Below, piece by piece: positions 61,367-63,489 of a stretch of 63,489 bases of DNA (its first letter is position 1; each line of letters starts with the position of its first letter). The stretch covers positions 1 through 63,489 of the forward strand of contig JAFGJV010000058.1 in assembly GCA_016928955.1 (NCBI GenBank), read 5' to 3'. The stretch is from Spirochaetales bacterium (GTDB lineage Bacteria; Spirochaetota; Spirochaetia; Treponematales; UBA12059). The notes beneath the pieces are model-generated. The model saw only the letters and a list, made by a program, of their open reading frames with translations. It was not told the DNA's origin and made no database searches. A program made the position numbers and the translations under genes.

Positions 61367-62614
61367 ATGGCAACCCTGGTCAAGAACATAGAACGCGAAT
61401 TCCTCCTCCAGGCGGCCAAGCGCGAGCGCGCCGTCCTGTCCATGTCGGCTGGCGGGGGAGAGTGGAATACCCATATCATGGATGTGGGACCGGGCTCGAT
61501 AACGCTCGAGCATGGCGCCCCCCTGTCGGCGCTCCGCAAGGGCGCCATCCTGGAGTTCCGCTGCGCCCTGCGTGGCCAGACCCTTGCCTTCAAGACCACG
61601 GTCCTGGAGCCAGGGGCGCGCACGCTCAAAGTCGCCCTGCCGGACAAGCTGTACAAAAACCTCCTCAGGCGCTTTGCCCGGATGGCGCCTCCGGGTGACC
61701 TCTCCGCGTCGTTCTCGTTTCTGGGCGAGCGTTATGACCTGGATTTCCCCTCGGGCGGGGCGTACGGCCCCAGCGACAGCTTCCAGCCATCCGAGGATTT
61801 CAATCCCGCCGACATCAGGGAACTGGTGGCAGAGTTCGACCGCAAGGCAGGAGGGGCCGCGTCCGAACACGGCATCGTCATGTACAAAAACCGCATTCCC
61901 CAGGGGCCCGTGGAACGCCTGGCCGCGGATACCGGCCGCGCTTTTTACCTGCCGTCCATACTGTCCGGCCTGCCCCTGAGCGATCCCTTTGCAGAGCGCA
62001 CCATACTCACGCGGGACGACTTTCTGTCCTGGTTCATGGACGAAGAGGGCCTGGACCGCGAATTCGCCGAGGACGAGGTGGTACGGCTCGAGAGGGCCAA
62101 GCGCAACGACGGGGTGCTGTCCGAGCTGCTGGTGCCCGTGCTCTTCCAGGAATACGTGCTCGGACACGTGTCGGTTACCAACAAGCGCCAGGGCCATCCG
62201 CCCCTGGACCTCAAGGCCGTGGAAACCTTCGGCGCCTTCGCGCGGGCCCTGGCCTGGTCGCTCAAGCTCCATGGCTACTTCAAGGGCTCTCCCCGCCTGG
62301 ACGACAGCTACGCCACGGAGGTGCTGGACGTGTCAGCCGGGGGGCTGTTGTTCGCGTGCCGCGACGCGCGGCTCATACAGGCCCTGAAAGACGGCTCCGA
62401 GGTCAATGTGCGCGTCAGCGCCAAGCGCCGGAACGTGGACGCGGTCGGCGTCATCCGCAGGCATTACGCCGCCACCAGGGAAGGCCTCTTTGGCATCGAG
62501 TTCACCGGAATGGCGCCTGAGGACTTCCGATTCCTCTTCGAGTACCTGTACGGCCGGGCCTTCACGGACGGCGACGCCGATTCTGTGGAAGGCGTCCGGG
62601 TGCTCAGGCCCTGA
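61367..62614 (+). CDS. PilZ protein with a GAF-like insertion (paralogue B)
   Basis: 415 residues, paralogue of the protein at 2012-3244. Same architecture: N-terminal barrel (about 1-95), R101-x3-R105 (LRRFAR), a GAF-like segment (about 165-300; SELLVPVLFQEYVLGHVSVTN, then FARALAWSL), D321-x-S323-x2-G326 (LDVSAGG), and the rest of the PilZ barrel (RRHYAATREGLFGIEFTG). Similarity between the paralogues is strongest at the ends of the insertion and in the second PilZ half. Followed directly by a strong terminator. Confidence 0.8.
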   Translation: MATLVKNIEREFLLQAAKRERAVLSMSAGGGEWNTHIMDVGPGSITLEHGAPLSALRKGAILEFRCALRGQTLAFKTTVLEPGARTLKVALPDKLYKNLLRRFARMAPPGDLSASFSFLGERYDLDFPSGGAYGPSDSFQPSEDFNPADIRELVAEFDRKAGGAASEHGIVMYKNRIPQGPVERLAADTGRAFYLPSILSGLPLSDPFAERTILTRDDFLSWFMDEEGLDREFAEDEVVRLERAKRNDGVLSELLVPVLFQEYVLGHVSVTNKRQGHPPLDLKAVETFGAFARALAWSLKLHGYFKGSPRLDDSYATEVLDVSAGGLLFACRDARLIQALKDGSEVNVRVSAKRRNVDAVGVIRRHYAATREGLFGIEFTGMAPEDFRFLFEYLYGRAFTDGDADSVEGVRVLRP

Positions 62615-62627
62615 AGGCCATGGCCGC

Positions 62628-62665
62628 AAAAAAAACCGCGCCCTTGTGTGGCGCGGTTTTTTTTT
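62628..62665. terminator. Bidirectional intrinsic terminator
   Basis: CCGCGCC (62636-62642) pairs with GGCGCGG (62650-62656) around a seven-base loop. Eight A precede and nine T follow the stem, so it works on both strands. It lies between the convergent PilZ paralogue B and RsbW-like genes. Confidence 0.9.
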
Positions 62666-62677
62666 CGAGTGCCGGCG

Positions 62678-63235
62678 TCAGCCTATGGCGTGCTTCTTCT
62701 GCGGGAATTTCTTCAGCATGGCCACGGCGTTGCGCTTGTTGTTGAACACAAAGCCGCCGTTCCAGTATTCCAGCGCGGCGAACAGGGCGTTGCCGCCGTC
62801 GTTGTCGTCGCTCTTTTGCGTGCGGAAGGACACAAAGTCTGACAGCTTCTCAAAATCCTGCTCGGACAGGATTTCCAGGCGCTTGCGGTTGAACGCGTTC
62901 CATTTCTCCAGGTCCTTGAAACCGTCGCCCTCGTCCTGGACGATCAGGTGGGCGTGGGTGGAGTCGAATGAGTACCACACGCGCACCTTCTTGGCCGTGT
63001 CGCTGTGGTTGCCGTGCTTGACGGCGTTCTTGATCACCTCGGATATCTGCTGCTCCAGGAGGTTGATCTCCTTGATTTCCAGCGGGGCCGACTGGACGAT
63101 CAGCAGGGTGAAATAGCGTATCTGCCGGTAGTCCGACGGGAACTCCTTGAACAGCATGCCGGTCTTGTCGAACAGGGGGCTGTTCTCGTCAACGCGGATT
63201 TCGTGGATCTCGCTCAGATAGGTTTTGTCTGACAT
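62678..63235 (-). CDS. RsbW-like anti-sigma/ATP-binding regulatory protein
   Basis: 185 residues with an HATPase_c_2 domain: N box LLEQQISEVIKNAVKHGN and G1 IVQDEGDGFKD. It resembles RsbW/SpoIIAB anti-sigma factor kinases, but has a longer C-terminal part (about 125-185) with a further glycine loop (DDNDGGNALFAALEYW). Its target may be the STAS protein encoded eight bases upstream. The ATG at 63235 is used; the longer frame runs into the STAS gene. Confidence 0.85.
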   Translation of the reverse strand: MSDKTYLSEIHEIRVDENSPLFDKTGMLFKEFPSDYRQIRYFTLLIVQSAPLEIKEINLLEQQISEVIKNAVKHGNHSDTAKKVRVWYSFDSTHAHLIVQDEGDGFKDLEKWNAFNRKRLEILSEQDFEKLSDFVSFRTQKSDDNDGGNALFAALEYWNGGFVFNNKRNAVAMLKKFPQKKHAIG

Positions 63236-63243
63236 AGGTTCTC

Positions 63244-63489
63244 CTAGTCTTCCATCTGCTGGATGGCTTCCTCGATGCTGTTGGTGATCGGGAAGTAGCC
63301 CATGAGCTTGGTCAGCTCGATGACCTTTTTGACCGAACCGTGGATGTTCGTGATGATGAGCTTGAGGTTCATCTTCTTGATGGTCGAGCAAATGTAGATG
63401 AGGGCGCCTATTCCGCTCGAGTCGATATAGTCGACGTTTTCCAGGTTGATGATGAAGCGCTCGACCTTCTTCTCGAGCATCTTCATGAC
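63244..63489 (-). CDS. STAS-domain anti-sigma factor antagonist (5' end outside window)
   Basis: At least 80 residues. The phosphorylation motif is NVDYIDSSGIGALIYI, with the Ser of DSSG as acceptor. A complete STAS protein is about 105-115 residues and the first strands (before VERFIINLENV) are missing, so the gene continues past the window edge; the ATG at 63486 is probably internal. Paired with the RsbW-like kinase downstream. Confidence 0.85.
   Translation of the reverse strand, partial: VMKMLEKKVERFIINLENVDYIDSSGIGALIYICSTIKKMNLKLIITNIHGSVKKVIELTKLMGYFPITNSIEEAIQQMED

Noticed and set aside
1-63489. CRISPR arrays, tRNA or rRNA genes, insertion sequences and prophage genes
   Set aside because: No regular spaced repeats, cloverleaf-like segments, transposase or phage genes were seen; both tyrosine recombinases look like chromosomal Xer proteins in conserved positions.

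Overview
The window comes from a GC-rich spirochaete, most likely a flagellated member of Spirochaetales/Treponemataceae. Three things point there: the flagellar locus has the spirochaete-type collar gene flbB and FliY; FlgE carries a Lys165/Cys178 pair like the one that forms the lysinoalanine crosslink in Treponema hook protein; and two PilZ-containing proteins look like a spirochaetal family. No tRNA, rRNA, IS element, prophage or CRISPR array was seen. Coding density is very high, with ATGA or few-base overlaps nearly everywhere, and no gene-free stretch longer than about 270 bases.

Layout. (1) 1-1684, plus: possible tail of an unknown gene, then a short RecQ-type helicase. (2) 1725-3244, minus: a small membrane protein and a PilZ protein, divergent from (3) 3516-10500, plus: pgi-murG-cvpA-holB-ntrB-ntrC, an almost fully overlapping operon. 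(4) 57306 down to 10507, minus: 49 consecutive genes on one strand. In transcription order these are a shortened division/wall cluster (mraZ, rsmH, ftsL, murF, mraY, ftsW, ftsQ, ftsA, ftsZ); housekeeping genes (xerD, a TPR lipoprotein, dprA, topA, xerC, hslV, hslU); rod, MS-ring, export-ATPase and hook genes (flgB, flgC, fliE, fliF, fliG, fliH, fliI, fliJ, flbB, fliK, flgD, flgE, flbD); motor and switch genes (motA, motB, fliL, fliM, fliY); the export gate and placement GTPases (fliO, fliP, fliQ, fliR, flhB, flhA, flhF, flhG); then a membrane protein, the motility sigma factor fliA, a KhpB/Jag-FapA fusion, a small charged protein, a SwrB-like protein, an Hsp70 and a J-domain protein. (5) 57547-57786, plus: a small unknown protein. 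(6) 60484-57790, minus: an HD phosphohydrolase, a TtcA-like tRNA thiolase and a ComFB-type protein. (7) 60539-62614, plus: a lipoprotein and a second PilZ protein, closed by a bidirectional terminator. (8) 63489-62678, minus: an anti-sigma antagonist (STAS, cut by the window end) and an RsbW-like ATPase.

Working together, region 4 links septum and wall synthesis to assembly of the periplasmic flagella. Its gene order from dprA to the SwrB-like gene closely follows the Bacillus fla/che locus. Three candidate cyclic-di-GMP receptors (two PilZ paralogues and ComFB) lie on either side of it. The most unusual feature is the PilZ paralogue pair: in both, the RxxxR and DxSxxG halves of the PilZ signature are separated by about 220 residues that contain a GAF-like domain.
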